Source: Perkinsus marinus ATCC 50983 (taxonomy: Eukaryota > Perkinsozoa > Perkinsida > Perkinsidae). Taken from it: 31,817 nt of DNA. Shown here one piece after another: positions 8,849-18,660 of this stretch. The position numbers and the translations under genes were made by a program. Every line of letters begins with the position of its first letter. Position 1 is the first letter of the stretch. Below the pieces are notes generated by a model. The model made no database searches and was not told the DNA's origin. It saw only the letters and a program-made list of their open reading frames with translations. The DNA lies in contig NW_003201290.1 of NCBI RefSeq assembly GCF_000006405.1, positions 1 to 31,817 on the forward strand, given 5' to 3'.

Positions 8849-10522
8849 ATGGTTGACAATTTGGACAAGGCTATTACTAAGGTGGTTGAAGTGGTTTCAG
8901 AAGGTCGTATTTTGAAGCCAGAAGATGTCTTGGCCATGATCGACGACGTTGACTACTATGCAGAGGCCGAGCTTGTGTCCAAAATGGTCGAGGAAACCAA
9001 GAAGAAGGGTATGGACTTTGCTGTTCACTGTATGGCTTCTGGTATTAAGATAGATGCGCCTGGTGAAGGGTCTAACCCTGTTATTGAAGAGATAAGGGAC
9101 TTCGTTTGGAAGGCTAACGTCGACTTTGCCAAACTGACGAAGACGGTTACGTTTAAGGGTCCTATTGTTCGCTACGAGTACTCCCGTGAAGTTAAGCAGG
9201 GTTGTTACAATGACTCTAAGGTTAAAGGTCCTCGGCTTACTAGTGGCGGTCTGTCTTTCGCCGTTACACCTTTGATAAGGCGAGGTATGTTCAACCAGTT
9301 CGAGCAAGAGGTTATGCATCTGACTCTCGTTAAGGGAAGTACTTTCGTCCCTGAAGTATGGACGTCTCTCTCCCCAGAGTTAAGGCTTTTTATAGTTACT
9401 GGAGAGACAGTCTTTTTGGATGCTAAGCCTGGTCAAGAACTAACGGTTGAGGTACTCGAAAAGGCTGGAATATGGCATCCCTGTTCCATTCTTACCGTGG
9501 GTTCTCTGTTACGGTTTATTTGCGTCAAGATGATGTTGGACGTTACGTCTCAGTGGGAGAATACTGAGAATTATCCTATCCTCCTCCCCCTTAAGATTCC
9601 TGCTGAGGATTCGGCACTGGCGGAGGAAAGGTGTTATCGTATGGTTACCCACTCATTGTATTTTACGGCCTTGAGGATATTGACTATGTATAAGGTTCTC
9701 TTTTATAGGACTTTACACATATATTTCAAGTCGGTTAAGAACTATTGTATGGTGAACCGCTTGGAAGGTCATACTTTTGATACTATTGCTCAGCAAGCTT
9801 GGAAAAGGTATGAGTCTGAGATGTTCTATATTGAGACGGAAGGTCCTGATGATAAGTGTTTCTATAGGGCTCTCACAGTTGCTGAGACAAGGTTCTGCCG
9901 TGTTCGTGATGGAGAAGAAGAGGCCTATCCTATGGATGGTTCAGCTATGGCTATTCCGTGGGAGACTAGGGGTGACCATGATGAGACGCTTCAGCAAATC
10001 GCTAGAGATCCTAAGAATGGTTATGTTGATTCTGCTACTAAAGAACCTACTAGGGTGGTTGATGAAGCTACTGTCGCTACTATTACTAGTAATGATGCTA
10101 AGGTTACAACCCCCCAGGTGGAGGTGACTGGTAATGATGGTTCTTCCTCTAAGTGGGACAAAAACTGGTATGGTTCTTCCTCTAAGTGGAGTGGAGGATG
10201 GTATAATACTACCGGTTCGGCTTCTAAGTACAAGGGTAACTGGTATGAGACTCCTCAGTCCGAGAGTAAGGGTCTTCCCCAACCTGTATGGGAATCTCCG
10301 GCTATTGTTACTAATGATAAAGAAGCACAAGGTGGTTCCAGCTGTTCTAAGAGTGTATTTTTGAGTGATGTCATGAAGTCCACTTATGAAGGAGGTTCGG
10401 TTGAAGTAAAGTCTTCAGAGAAGGGTAAGAAGAAAAAGTCGAAGAAGAAGAAGTCTAAAGGGTCTAAAGATGAAGGTTCTTCAAGCTCTTCTAGTTCTTC
10501 AAGTAGCAGTAGTGATGAATAA
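8849..10522 (+). CDS. Unrecognised accessory protein of the BEL/Pao element (third-ORF position)
   Basis: The first ATG of this frame is at 8849, giving about 557 residues. The frame is uninterrupted and sits where some LTR elements carry an envelope gene. However, there is no signal peptide at the start, no clear membrane anchor at the end and no cysteine pattern of a fusion protein. The first 400 residues look globular, with several cysteines. Residues about 430-470 hold three repeats of the form GSxSK(W/Y)-x3-WY. The C-terminus is a lysine/serine block (KKKKSKKKKSK), then a run of serines and DE, resembling the Arg/Ser and polyserine stretch of this element's Gag. I do not recognise the family. 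A nucleic-acid- or particle-associated accessory protein is a guess. Confidence 0.7.
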   Translation: MVDNLDKAITKVVEVVSEGRILKPEDVLAMIDDVDYYAEAELVSKMVEETKKKGMDFAVHCMASGIKIDAPGEGSNPVIEEIRDFVWKANVDFAKLTKTVTFKGPIVRYEYSREVKQGCYNDSKVKGPRLTSGGLSFAVTPLIRRGMFNQFEQEVMHLTLVKGSTFVPEVWTSLSPELRLFIVTGETVFLDAKPGQELTVEVLEKAGIWHPCSILTVGSLLRFICVKMMLDVTSQWENTENYPILLPLKIPAEDSALAEERCYRMVTHSLYFTALRILTMYKVLFYRTLHIYFKSVKNYCMVNRLEGHTFDTIAQQAWKRYESEMFYIETEGPDDKCFYRALTVAETRFCRVRDGEEEAYPMDGSAMAIPWETRGDHDETLQQIARDPKNGYVDSATKEPTRVVDEATVATITSNDAKVTTPQVEVTGNDGSSSKWDKNWYGSSSKWSGGWYNTTGSASKYKGNWYETPQSESKGLPQPVWESPAIVTNDKEAQGGSSCSKSVFLSDVMKSTYEGGSVEVKSSEKGKKKKSKKKKSKGSKDEGSSSSSSSSSSSSDE

Positions 10523-11060
10523 AGATGATGATTGTAAGGTATTTGATTATTTCTATTTCGGCAATACGGTTGATACGTAATGTCAATATGATATTGTCTG
10601 TACTTAACTGTTGCCAAAGGTATGTATATGGTATATTTTTCCGAGTTGGATTGAAGTCGCCAATAGTTGAAATTGGGTAATTTCACGCGGGCAATGTGCG
10701 CGTCAGCGCAAGGCACGGAGACCTGTTAACTCTTATCGGTTGATGGGGTCGCCTTGTTTTACGGTATTTACTGTACTTTCTTTTACGGTATTTACTGTCT
10801 GCTGTCTATTGTGCTAGCCTTGATGATTCGCGTCACAGATTTGTGCATGCGTGCTGTTCCCAAGGGTGCGTGAACCCTAGGGTTAGGCGTTCGCAACGAC
10901 GTTCGTTTGCTTACGTTGGACCTGAGCCCAGGCTCAGAGTGATTTACTGTGATTTGAGGTATATCATTCGCTAGTGGCTAAGCTTCGTCTGAACGGTATC
11001 TTAGTCAGGGATTAGTTTACGGTATTGTATACGAGTTAGGCATTGTGTTTACTAGTCACG
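10523..11060 (+). promoter_or_regulatory. 3' non-coding part of the retrotransposon, possible 3' LTR
   Basis: No gene is seen. The 18-bp word TTTTACGGTATTTACTGT occurs at 10757-10774 and again at 10781-10798, and TTTACGGTATTG recurs near 11018. A 7-bp stem, CTGAGCC/GGCTCAG, lies near 10921-10937. This fits regulatory DNA such as an LTR, but no polypurine tract or TG...CA ends could be fixed, and the partner LTR is not in the window. Confidence 0.4.
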
Positions 11061-11360
11061 ATGGTATTGACTCGTAGTGGCAAGAGTTCGAATAGAGTCG
11101 TTGATCATTCGGGTCAACGGAACCCAGTTGGGAACATTGTGAAGATTAAGGAACGTGCTTGTCGTACGGTTCGTTCTAGGATTTCAGGGAAAGTTAAAAG
11201 TGATCCCAGTCACTACGCGCAACGTTTACCTACACTAACTGGGAATTTACCTACACCTGTGGTCAGTGATCACCGCCGTTGTGCACAGCGCGCTGAGGCC
11301 AGGGGCAGTATGCGGATACTGATTCATGAATCTGAATCCATGATTCAACTCACGCTCTGA
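11061..11360 (+). CDS. Small basic open frame, unrecognised
   Basis: ATG at 11061, 99 codons, start MVLTRSGKSSNRVV. The product is basic and rich in Arg, Ser and Lys in its first two thirds. Codon choice there (GTT, CGT, AAG) resembles the upstream retroelement frames. The last 20 codons run into the GATTCA-rich DNA and look non-coding. It could be part of the element's 3' region, the start of another element's Gag, or chance. No domain is recognised. Confidence 0.25.
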   Translation: MVLTRSGKSSNRVVDHSGQRNPVGNIVKIKERACRTVRSRISGKVKSDPSHYAQRLPTLTGNLPTPVVSDHRRCAQRAEARGSMRILIHESESMIQLTL

Positions 11361-11640
11361 TCCTGACTCATGATTCAACTCACACATTGATTCGAGAGAA
11401 CTGATTCAGATTCTTTGCTTAGGAGAAAGCGTCGAGATTTCTGAGTAGAGTACTTGAGACAGAGTAAGATTTCGTAATCATGAGCAAGATCCTTGATCCT
11501 TGATTTTAATCAGCCGCTGAATCCGATTCCTGATTTCTAGTCACGATTCAAGATTCAAATCTATACTCAATGGCTGATTCAGAGTTTTCGGCACTGAATC
11601 AGAGACTCTGATTCAGAGTATTTCAAGTTAGTTAAGGCCC
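11310..11640. repeat. Cluster of GATTCA / TGAATC words
   Basis: Roughly 330 bp in which GATTCA or its complement TGAATC occurs more than a dozen times, in both orientations and with irregular spacing, often as TGATTCA or CTGATTCAGA. Unit spacing is not constant, so this is not a simple satellite. It could be degenerated tandem repeats or a clustered protein-binding site. Confidence 0.6.
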
Positions 11641-12561
11641 TGGCAGCGCTCGACACGTAAAAGCCCCTCCGACTCGAGAGTGTTGGATTGGAGAACCGAG
11701 GCGCCATTCAACGGAGGCTGGATTTCCAAGTGGGGCGACGCGAGATTGCCAATCAGTCTGCCACTAGTCTCAGACTACTGTAGTAGTTTTAATGACTAAT
11801 CAGGTCGAATATTCATATGTCATCGCGATGATCCTGATTTCTCGTTCCAGACTCTGTAACTTCGATTTCAAAACTAAAGTGAAAACAATTTCCAATTTAG
11901 GAACTTCAAATCGGACACATACGTCCCAACTCACCAAGAAAGACTTCGAGACTCCAGATTGAAGCCTTGCGTTCAGGACAGCCTAATGCTCTCTTGTTCA
12001 ATCGAATATGATAGCTCAGGGCCTGAGCCTCGGGCTCGGAAGAAGAAGTTCCTGTCGTGGGCCCTGTAGTGGCCTTTATAATGGCCATGACTCTGGTATT
12101 TTTTGCTAAGAATGTGGCTAAATTGAAGTTGCTAGGTTTGAAACTATTTTCACTGAAATTTTGAAATTGAAGTTCCAATTGTATCCAAAGTGGAGTTCTT
12201 CAATTCCCCTCGATAAAAATCGAAGTTACTAAACGAGAGCCTTCAATTCTACCTCGCCCGCCGCTCCAAATAGGCGTTGGAAAGATGTAGACTTATGGCC
12301 GGACTAGCGTTGAGTAATCAAGTCTAGTGTGATAACTGGCCTACCTGGTATCTCTCTGGTTTGATCCGAGGTGGAGTGGCTGTTGAAGAGTTCGCGGCAA
12401 TCATACGTTCATTCAAGCGCAGTGGTCCACGCCTCAAGTGAGGCAGTATGTTTGGATGTATGGCTTGAGTTGGAGTTGATGGTTGAGTGTTTGGGTCATC
12501 CAGTCATCAATCACACCTGATCGGTATCCGCTCGAGAATGGTCATTGGCCACTTGTTGACC
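11641..12561. other. Intergenic DNA upstream of OSCP1
   Basis: About 920 bp. Short open stretches exist on both strands, including one of 90 codons on the minus strand at 11906-12178, but none has recognisable motifs, coherent splice phase or conserved-looking composition. The promoter of the OSCP1 gene should lie here. No TATA-like or other core element is convincing. Confidence 0.5.
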
Positions 12562-14588
12562 ATGCCGTTGGTCGTCATCAATATGGGAGGTGAAATGATG
12601 TAACATGGGCTAGCTTACTCTCGTTGTTGACGGTTCGCTAGATGTTATAGGGCCTTGCTCCGTTGTCAGGTTGTGTGAGTTTGAAAATTCAACTTGAAAG
12701 GCATCGTTACTTGTTAAGTCTTGTTCAATCGATAGACGTTGGAATTCGAATACACGATTTGGAGCGTTTAATTCACTTAGATATATTCTGAATCAGCGTC
12801 TGGAGGCTCAGAACATCTCTTCAGCTAAGAAGCACCGGGTCTTGAATGATGTGATACGATCTATGTTCGAGAAGTAGCGGTGTTCGGATACGAGAACCAG
12901 GTTGATAGCAGAGAATTTTCGTTTAGATCCTTCATAAAGGAGATGTTCGTCCCTCAGCAGATGTGAGATTGAATACATGTTCGGTGATGTAATTTCTGTA
13001 GGTATTCGATGCGATCACTGCGACAACTACTGGAACGGCTAGTGCACAGTTCTATAATGAGGTTGAACACACTAAGCATGGATAAGCTCTTCGACTTAGT
13101 GTCTATGGGATTAAAACTGCAAGTCATAATTTGTGATTATCGGAGGACAATGTGCTCCTGGTGAATTGGAGACCCTCAGACAGTACACTGTGGGCGGTCG
13201 GAGGAGATGATCATGGTGACGATGAACCATATTGATGGTATTATACGTTTTGTGAAGGACGACTCTGAAGTAGTGTCAGTGGCAAATATTGGATTGGTAC
13301 GGTGCTTGTTTGTCAGGCTCTGCAACGCATAGATCATGCTACAATGTGCCTCAAGAGTAGGTAGAGATGTGTGCGTAACGATAAATGGTCACGAATACAT
13401 ATACTTACGACAAGTTGCATGCCAGTGACTTTAATACCCTACGGCAGACCGTGCTTCAGAATGTTAACCACAGAAGGGTATAGTGCTGGACGATAGAAAC
13501 GACGGTCGCAGTCTAGGGCTTAGCTCCTGTCAGGTGAAGGTATCAGGTTTCTTACAAGAAAGTCTGCAAGAAGCTAATGCGTCTATACGGGTCAATAACG
13601 ATGGCAGAGTTTTAGCCTATGGATTCGATAGACCAGGCAAGTGTATTGAGTTGACAGAGAGATGGTACGGTGGCGCAGGGACGATGAAGGAGTATCACGA
13701 TGGTAGAGTAGTGAGGGTAGATAAGTTGGATATCAGCGGAAATGAGAATTGGAGGTATTTGTTGCGTGGGCGGGAGGCTGGCAGCAGTATGAGAACCACA
13801 TGTGTTGGGGACAATTCTGAGGAAATTCTGGGAAATTCTTATCGCTTCCTGTACACCTATATTTGAGTATGTAAACGTCTATAATTAGTGAGAAAACTCC
13901 TAAGCTCAGCTGAGGAAAGCGAACATATATTCGGGCACTGGCGAGCAGGTCTCTTTTCATTGGAATTAGATCCTCACTAGCTGTGGATCGAGTCCAATGG
14001 GATGATGATAAAGAATGGTTTCGGCTTGGCGTCAACACCTATTCAGCAAAAGACGATGTTCTTCTGAGCAAAGAAGCGCAGTACGGACCCCTCACGTAGC
14101 GAGTTGGTCGATTGTTCGCTACAGGGATAAGGAGAGGGTCGTCCAGCAGCGAACTCGGGTGCTCGTCCCTCAGCCGAATGTAGGTAACAGTATGTGGTTG
14201 GTCGGCAGTTAGGAGGTCTTAGGTTGTCTCGAAAGTGGCTGAGACTGAGCTTTCGGTATTGGCCAATCTTATTGCGCCACCATCAGAGGGAGGGGAAGGA
14301 CAGAGGTTCACTCTGAGGTTGTTCGAGGATGTTGATGATGCTACTCCTATGGATAACGTCGAGGCAGCTGATGATGAGGTGCATGAGGAACCGGAGACTA
14401 TCACAGCTGCTGTGGCAACTGAGTGATGGAGATAGAACAGTTCTGGTAGCTTTGCAGAGTTGGTTTATTCTCGTAGGTCCTACAGAGGTGCCCTTAAGGA
14501 TCTCGAAGATGATTTGGAGGAAGCTATCGGTGGTAGTAATAGTGCAGTTAGCGGTGAGGAAGAGGAAGATCTACTCGATCTCCTGTGA
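12562..14588 (+). CDS. OSCP1: OSCP1/NOR1-family protein (organic solute carrier partner 1-like), multi-exon
   Basis: Exon 1 (12562-12599) gives MPLVVINMGGEM, the family's N-terminal signature. It splices in phase into YILNQRLEAQNI (12781-12873), then KEFSFRSFIKEMFVPQQM, then HSSIMRLNTLSMDKLFDL (from 13002). Later blocks are NHIDGIIRFVKDD, DFNTLRQTVLQNV, a VNNDGR segment, LGVNTYSAKDD, ELSVLANLIAPP with FTLRLFEDVDD, and an acidic end EEEEDLLDLL* at 14588. This order matches OSCP1 as I remember it. The family is conserved in ciliated eukaryotes; the exact role is unsettled. Predicted introns: 12600-12780, 12874-12911, 12963-13001, 13161-13206, 13273-13316, 13361-13425, 13478-13533, 13637-13678 (GC-AG), 14096-14124, 14180-14222, 14412-14459. 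Oddity: near 13,120-13,150 the frame changes without a convincing intron. Exons between 13,700 and 14,000 are uncertain. Confidence 0.85.
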
Positions 14589-14689
14589 ACATGCATCCTG
14601 TTATTTCTTGTAGCTATATTGTCTTGCGTTGTGATGTGCTCATATACATCGAGAGTCGATTAGCTTCGGTTCCCAACTTTGATGGCTGG
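14589..14689 (+). promoter_or_regulatory. Short OSCP1-kinesin spacer with possible splice acceptor
   Basis: Only 101 bp separate the OSCP1 stop from the predicted kinesin ATG. A pyrimidine-rich stretch ending in TAG lies at 14600-14613 (TGTTATTTCTTGTAG). It could be a trans-splice acceptor, as used by dinoflagellates and Perkinsus for spliced-leader addition, and would allow tandem co-transcription. The acceptor function is inference. Confidence 0.3.
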
Positions 14690-17600
14690 ATGTCCATAGG
14701 AGTGGTAGCTGTCCGTACATGCGTGCGAGTGAGGCCTCTACTCCCAGCTGAACTCGGAGCCGGATGCTTGCCCTGTGTGGAAGTGGTTACTGGAACTGGG
14801 GACGGCGAAAATGAGTAGTACTATATTTGAACGTATTTGTAGTGGTTAATGTAGGGTGGGTACCCAGCTGGCGGTTCGGCAGCCCTGCATGGATGGGACC
14901 TACCCCCCGGAATTGATACGATTCCATTCTTGTCTTGGACCGGATACGACACAGAAAGAGGTAGATATCCCCCAAGGGAGGAGTTGTACTACGTGATGTT
15001 AGGTGTTCGAGAGGTGTGGAGTCCGTGATATGCTGCATGCAGTACTAGAGGGCTTCAAGGCGGCTGTAATGGCCTATGGTCAGACTGGTAGTGGGAAGAC
15101 GTACACCATGATAGGCGATCCCTCGAGGTGGGACTATGTTGATTGAATAGATGTGCATTCAGTGTGCTAGTGGTGATATGGGAGGGCTTATACACCACTG
15201 TGCCAGGGATCTCTTCCGGCTGATCAAAGAGCTTGGTAATGAACAGAGAGACGGTCGCTACGTGACATGATATCTCACAGGTCGTGATGTAACAGTCCGT
15301 GCCTCTTTCCTGGAGTTGTATAATGAGAGGCTCAATGATCTTCTTGTATCCCCTATTGGTGGCAATAAGGATAACCGATCAGCATCGCATCGCCATCCAA
15401 ACCAGCTCCGTGTTCGATGTAGGACCTCTGGGAAGGTCTGACCTAGTCGAGGACGTTGGACGCGGGCTGGTCGTGGAGTAGTTCATACGGAATTAGGTAC
15501 TGAGCGGAACTCTTTCTATGTGTCGGGCCTGCGGAAAGTAGAATGTGAGAGTGCTACAGACATTGTGAAACTCTTAGCTGATGGGACGGCGAATAGGCAG
15601 GTGTATGGTCATGAAGTGAACAGATACAGCTCGAGGTATTATCGGGAGTAAACGCCTCTATACCAACCACCGATTGCATGTTGCAGATCGCATTGTATAT
15701 TTTCAATATTCTTGTCTAACGGTGGGAAGCTCACTTTTGCCGATCTTGCTGGATCAGAGAGGCTCAAAGAGTCACGTGGGAAGTCAACTCTAGTGCTGAT
15801 GCGAACTGTAAGATGGTCAGGAACAGAGACTCAGCATAGAAAGGAAACGCAATCGATTAATAAGAGCCTCCTCGCGCTGGGGAAGGTCATCAACACTCTG
15901 GCTCAACAAGCACAGTGTGAGAGTGTTGAGCTCCCAGTAGAGAGAGTTTGTGAGGCTGGTGATCTCAGTGTTGGAGGGTTCGTCAATTAGTCGAGACAGG
16001 CCTGCGTCGGATCCCATTGCCGCAGCAGCTGGAATTCATGTACCGTATAGGGACAGCAAACTAACACAAATATTGGCGGACTCCCTTGGTGGCAGGGGTC
16101 TTGCGATGATCATATGTACAGTGAGCCCGGTATGTAATATTTAAAGCCTATGGGGTCGCCCCGGCTTTCGAGATTCTTTGTAGTAGGCCCAGAAGAACCA
16201 CGCAGAGACGGTGCACGTGCTCCAATATGCACTGAAGGCGATGAGTATATCAAATGTACCATTGCGGTTGATGTATGGATTGAGAGCGGCGAATACTCCT
16301 GCGGATGCGGAGCTCAACTCGGAAAGACAGAAGTGAGTCGGCGTTCGATTTTGACAGTCTAATACGAGAAAATCTTGTAATACCGCAAACTCGACGAATA
16401 GGAATCTGAAACCTGGAATATTACGTGTTGTAAACATAAGAACCGTTTTAGAATGTATTATAATAATCGATCATTGGGGCGAGTGACGAATATGTGTACT
16501 CGGGACGCTGTCCAAATTCTAGAGGTGTACTGATCCACAAGAACCAGTCAGGACTCTCGACCTCATGCGAGCCGAGGTGGCGAGGCTGCGAGCTGAAAAT
16601 CGTGGTTTCCAATCGAAGAATCGTGCTTTGGAGCGAATGCTTGGAAAGATGACTGCCAACAGTAGGCAGAGGCAGTCATCACTCTCAGCTGGAAAGGAGT
16701 CTTTGCCAGTAATTGCTGTTTCCAAAGGGGGGAGGGTAATAATCTACCATTAGAGTCTCAGCTCGTTGGTGTTTGGGTGTTAGGGTGGTGGGCCCTTGGT
16801 ATCTCCAGCATCGTATTCGTCGTCGGCCCAAGCACCATCATGTGGCAAGTATAGTACTCTGAGCCTGCCTCCTGTACCCAACAAGTACAGACCACATCGT
16901 GTGATGAACATCCCCACGGGGCCCGGCACGAGATCGTTGGGCTGGAGTACTCCCCATAGGTAAGGGCTTGTGCTGAGTGATTATCAGGACGTGCTATTGG
17001 CAGTTACTCGTATGCCCAGCGGTCGGACCTAGATGCGGCATGGTCGTCGGGCTCGGACTCTGAACCTTCTAGCTACTATAGCGGAAGTGTTATAAAACCA
17101 CAGGTAGGGAAGGGGGCCTCTCTATCGACCTGGTTGTGATTCTCGTAGTCGCTCTCGCTGAAGGGCATCAGGACGAGAGTGAAACTCAGACCAGTTGTTG
17201 AAAGGATCCTCGGGGATCTGGAGAGGAGGAGCCCGAATCAATGGCGATGTAAATTCAGTGTGGGGCCCCGGCCAATAGGTACGTGTATGGGCGGCCGTAC
17301 GTCGCCTGAGGTGGTCGCAGATGGTGATGGAGACATAAGTGATGTGGCAGCCGACGAGATGATAGGGAATGAGCAGTTATTAGAATCTCCACTGAAGGAA
17401 GCCGATAACCTTCCTCTATGGCAACGACTGCGGACACATCGGGCCGAGACGAGACTCCAGGGATTGCCGTTGGTCACTTCTCTTGAGGGGACGCCTCGTG
17501 AAGAGCTAGCTAGTGGTGGTGGGGTAGAGGAGAGCAGAATGAGTGAGGACTCACTCCTTGCTTGGCCAAGGTAGGGAGTTGTAGTCGAGGCTAGGTTAAT

Positions 17601-18660
17601 GGGACCGTAATTGTAGGGGTCACGCTGGACCACAAGAACAGGCTCTTAGGGGATCTCCAATAGGAAGCAGCGTTCAAAGTGACGGAATAGGGCTCGGACC
17701 AGACGTAGAGCCTTGGCGGCAGTCTCCTAGGATAGAGGAGTGTGCCCTCATACAAGATTCTTTAGATGTCGCTATGAGCAGGCTACTTCGACGGTGATGG
17801 TGTGGGGTGAAAGCATGTACCATGCATACCTGGCTGGCTGTAGCTTATTCCACTTCTTTCTTATCCATGATCGAAGAGAGTATTGCTCAGTTGTGGGAAT
17901 GGTGCCCACCCGCCCTCTGCGGTCCTTAGGTTTCCTTTCACTCTATGGCCTTACTGTTACGGCGTGTCAGGGGTGCCCTCTTTCCCAAAGTTTGTACGCC
18001 TACGTACTGGGCGATGTCGGTTCGGCGATCGTTTTGTTTCGAGAAAAAGCGAACCTTTATATTCAAGAAGGCAAAACCTCTGGAGAACACTGAAAGGCTA
18101 CGAGGGGAAGGTGATAACCCTAGAAGCTTGATATCGCTCGCGGAAATTTCTTGGGTAGATCCCGAAGAGCATTGGCCACCGGGAAATAGAGCCGGGGATT
18201 TGCAGTTGCCTTCTGAATTGAATAGGAAACTGTTTGTCTACAACTCACGGCATACGTGTGGGAGGTGAGTATCAGAGCTACTCCTCATGTTTATGGGCTG
18301 ACTAAGAGGTATGCATCAGGAAGCGGTCGACGGTCCTTATGGTGACACAGGGTGACAGGCATAAGCCGATCCTTACACTCAACCGTGAGGAGTTTGAAGG
18401 GGTTATGGCTGCAAGGGAGGAGGCGGAGAGAGAGATCGTCAATTTTGGTAAGAAGCTCTGATACTGCATGTGCAGAAGATTCCAGTTTCCGTGTGCCCAT
18501 GCCCGGCTTGTGTACAGCAGTGCATCTGAACGGCCGGTACGATAACATTGTTATCATAACGTCGAGGATCCCTCTAGATCGCGGAAAATTCCTCACGAGT
18601 CTCGTTTGGGTATATGTAGAGGCTTTTCGCCGTTATGTTGTGCAAGAGTGGCCCTGCTAG
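14690..18660 (+). CDS. Kinesin heavy chain with N-terminal motor domain, multi-exon
   Basis: The motor is complete once ten short exons are read in phase: 14690-14814 ([11 protein letters not shown]), 14855-14960, 15003-15127 (P-loop [11 protein letters not shown]), 15171-15235, from 15281 ([15 protein letters not shown]), to 15635 (NRYSSR), 15687-15775 (SHCIFSIF, then switch II DLAGSER), 15821-15916 ([12 protein letters not shown]), 15969-16129 ([19 protein letters not shown]) and 16187-16332 ([15 protein letters not shown]). SSRSH of switch I is formed across an intron. Introns are 40-57 nt; the one between about 15,400 and 15,500 is not resolved. After a 219-nt intron an exon from 16552 encodes a coiled coil ([18 protein letters not shown]). 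Later exons (about 16,860-16,980, 17,000-17,100, 17,180-17,570, 18,010-18,267, 18,323-18,448, 18,477-18,660) are coding-like but their linkage is less sure. An ATP-driven microtubule motor; subfamily not assigned. Confidence 0.85.
16472..18227 (+). repeat. Direct repeat copy 1: kinesin tail region
   Basis: This block recurs in the same orientation at 30,091-31,817 and still matches where the window ends. By eye the copies differ at roughly 2-5 percent of positions, plus small indels; one indel of about 30 bp near 16,770-16,800 is the largest. The left breakpoint falls inside the predicted intron 16333-16551 of the kinesin gene. The true right breakpoint cannot be seen. Confidence 0.9.

Larger units (their letters stand above)
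1..11040 (+). mobile_element. BEL/Pao LTR retrotransposon, coding part whole; 5' LTR outside window
   Basis: Two long plus-strand frames, Gag-Pol and a downstream frame, are followed by about 500 bp of non-coding DNA with promoter-like short repeats. The family call rests on the pol region: the RT active-site block reads FVDDLFFGGDT, the RT-RNase H linker has TKRQALAVLSSLYDPMGLL, and the integrase catalytic Glu sits in a W-E-R triplet. All three are typical of BEL/Pao and not of Ty3 or Copia. No break was seen in either frame, so the copy looks young. The 5' LTR would lie before position 1, so LTR-to-LTR age cannot be estimated. No 3' LTR can be delimited, and the right boundary given here is a guess. 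Confidence 0.85.

Noticed and set aside
8849-10522. Envelope glycoprotein
   Set aside because: Position fits, but no signal peptide, fusion peptide, transmembrane anchor or disulfide pattern is visible.
11906-12178. 90-codon minus-strand frame as a gene
   Set aside because: No motif, no neighbour relationship and composition like the surrounding spacer.
13161-13219. Non-canonical intron bounded by the direct repeat TGGTGA
   Set aside because: A standard GT-AG intron at 13161-13206 explains the same junction with three extra residues, so the unusual model is not needed.
14412-14459. 18-nt intron (14429-14446... region) joining the last two OSCP1 exons
   Set aside because: A shorter reading is possible in phase, but a 48-nt GT-AG intron at 14412-14459 also keeps frame and agrees with the other introns of the locus.
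16770-16800. Telomere-like GGTGTTAGGGTGG stretch
   Set aside because: Single short occurrence within a small indel between the two repeat copies; no tandem array.
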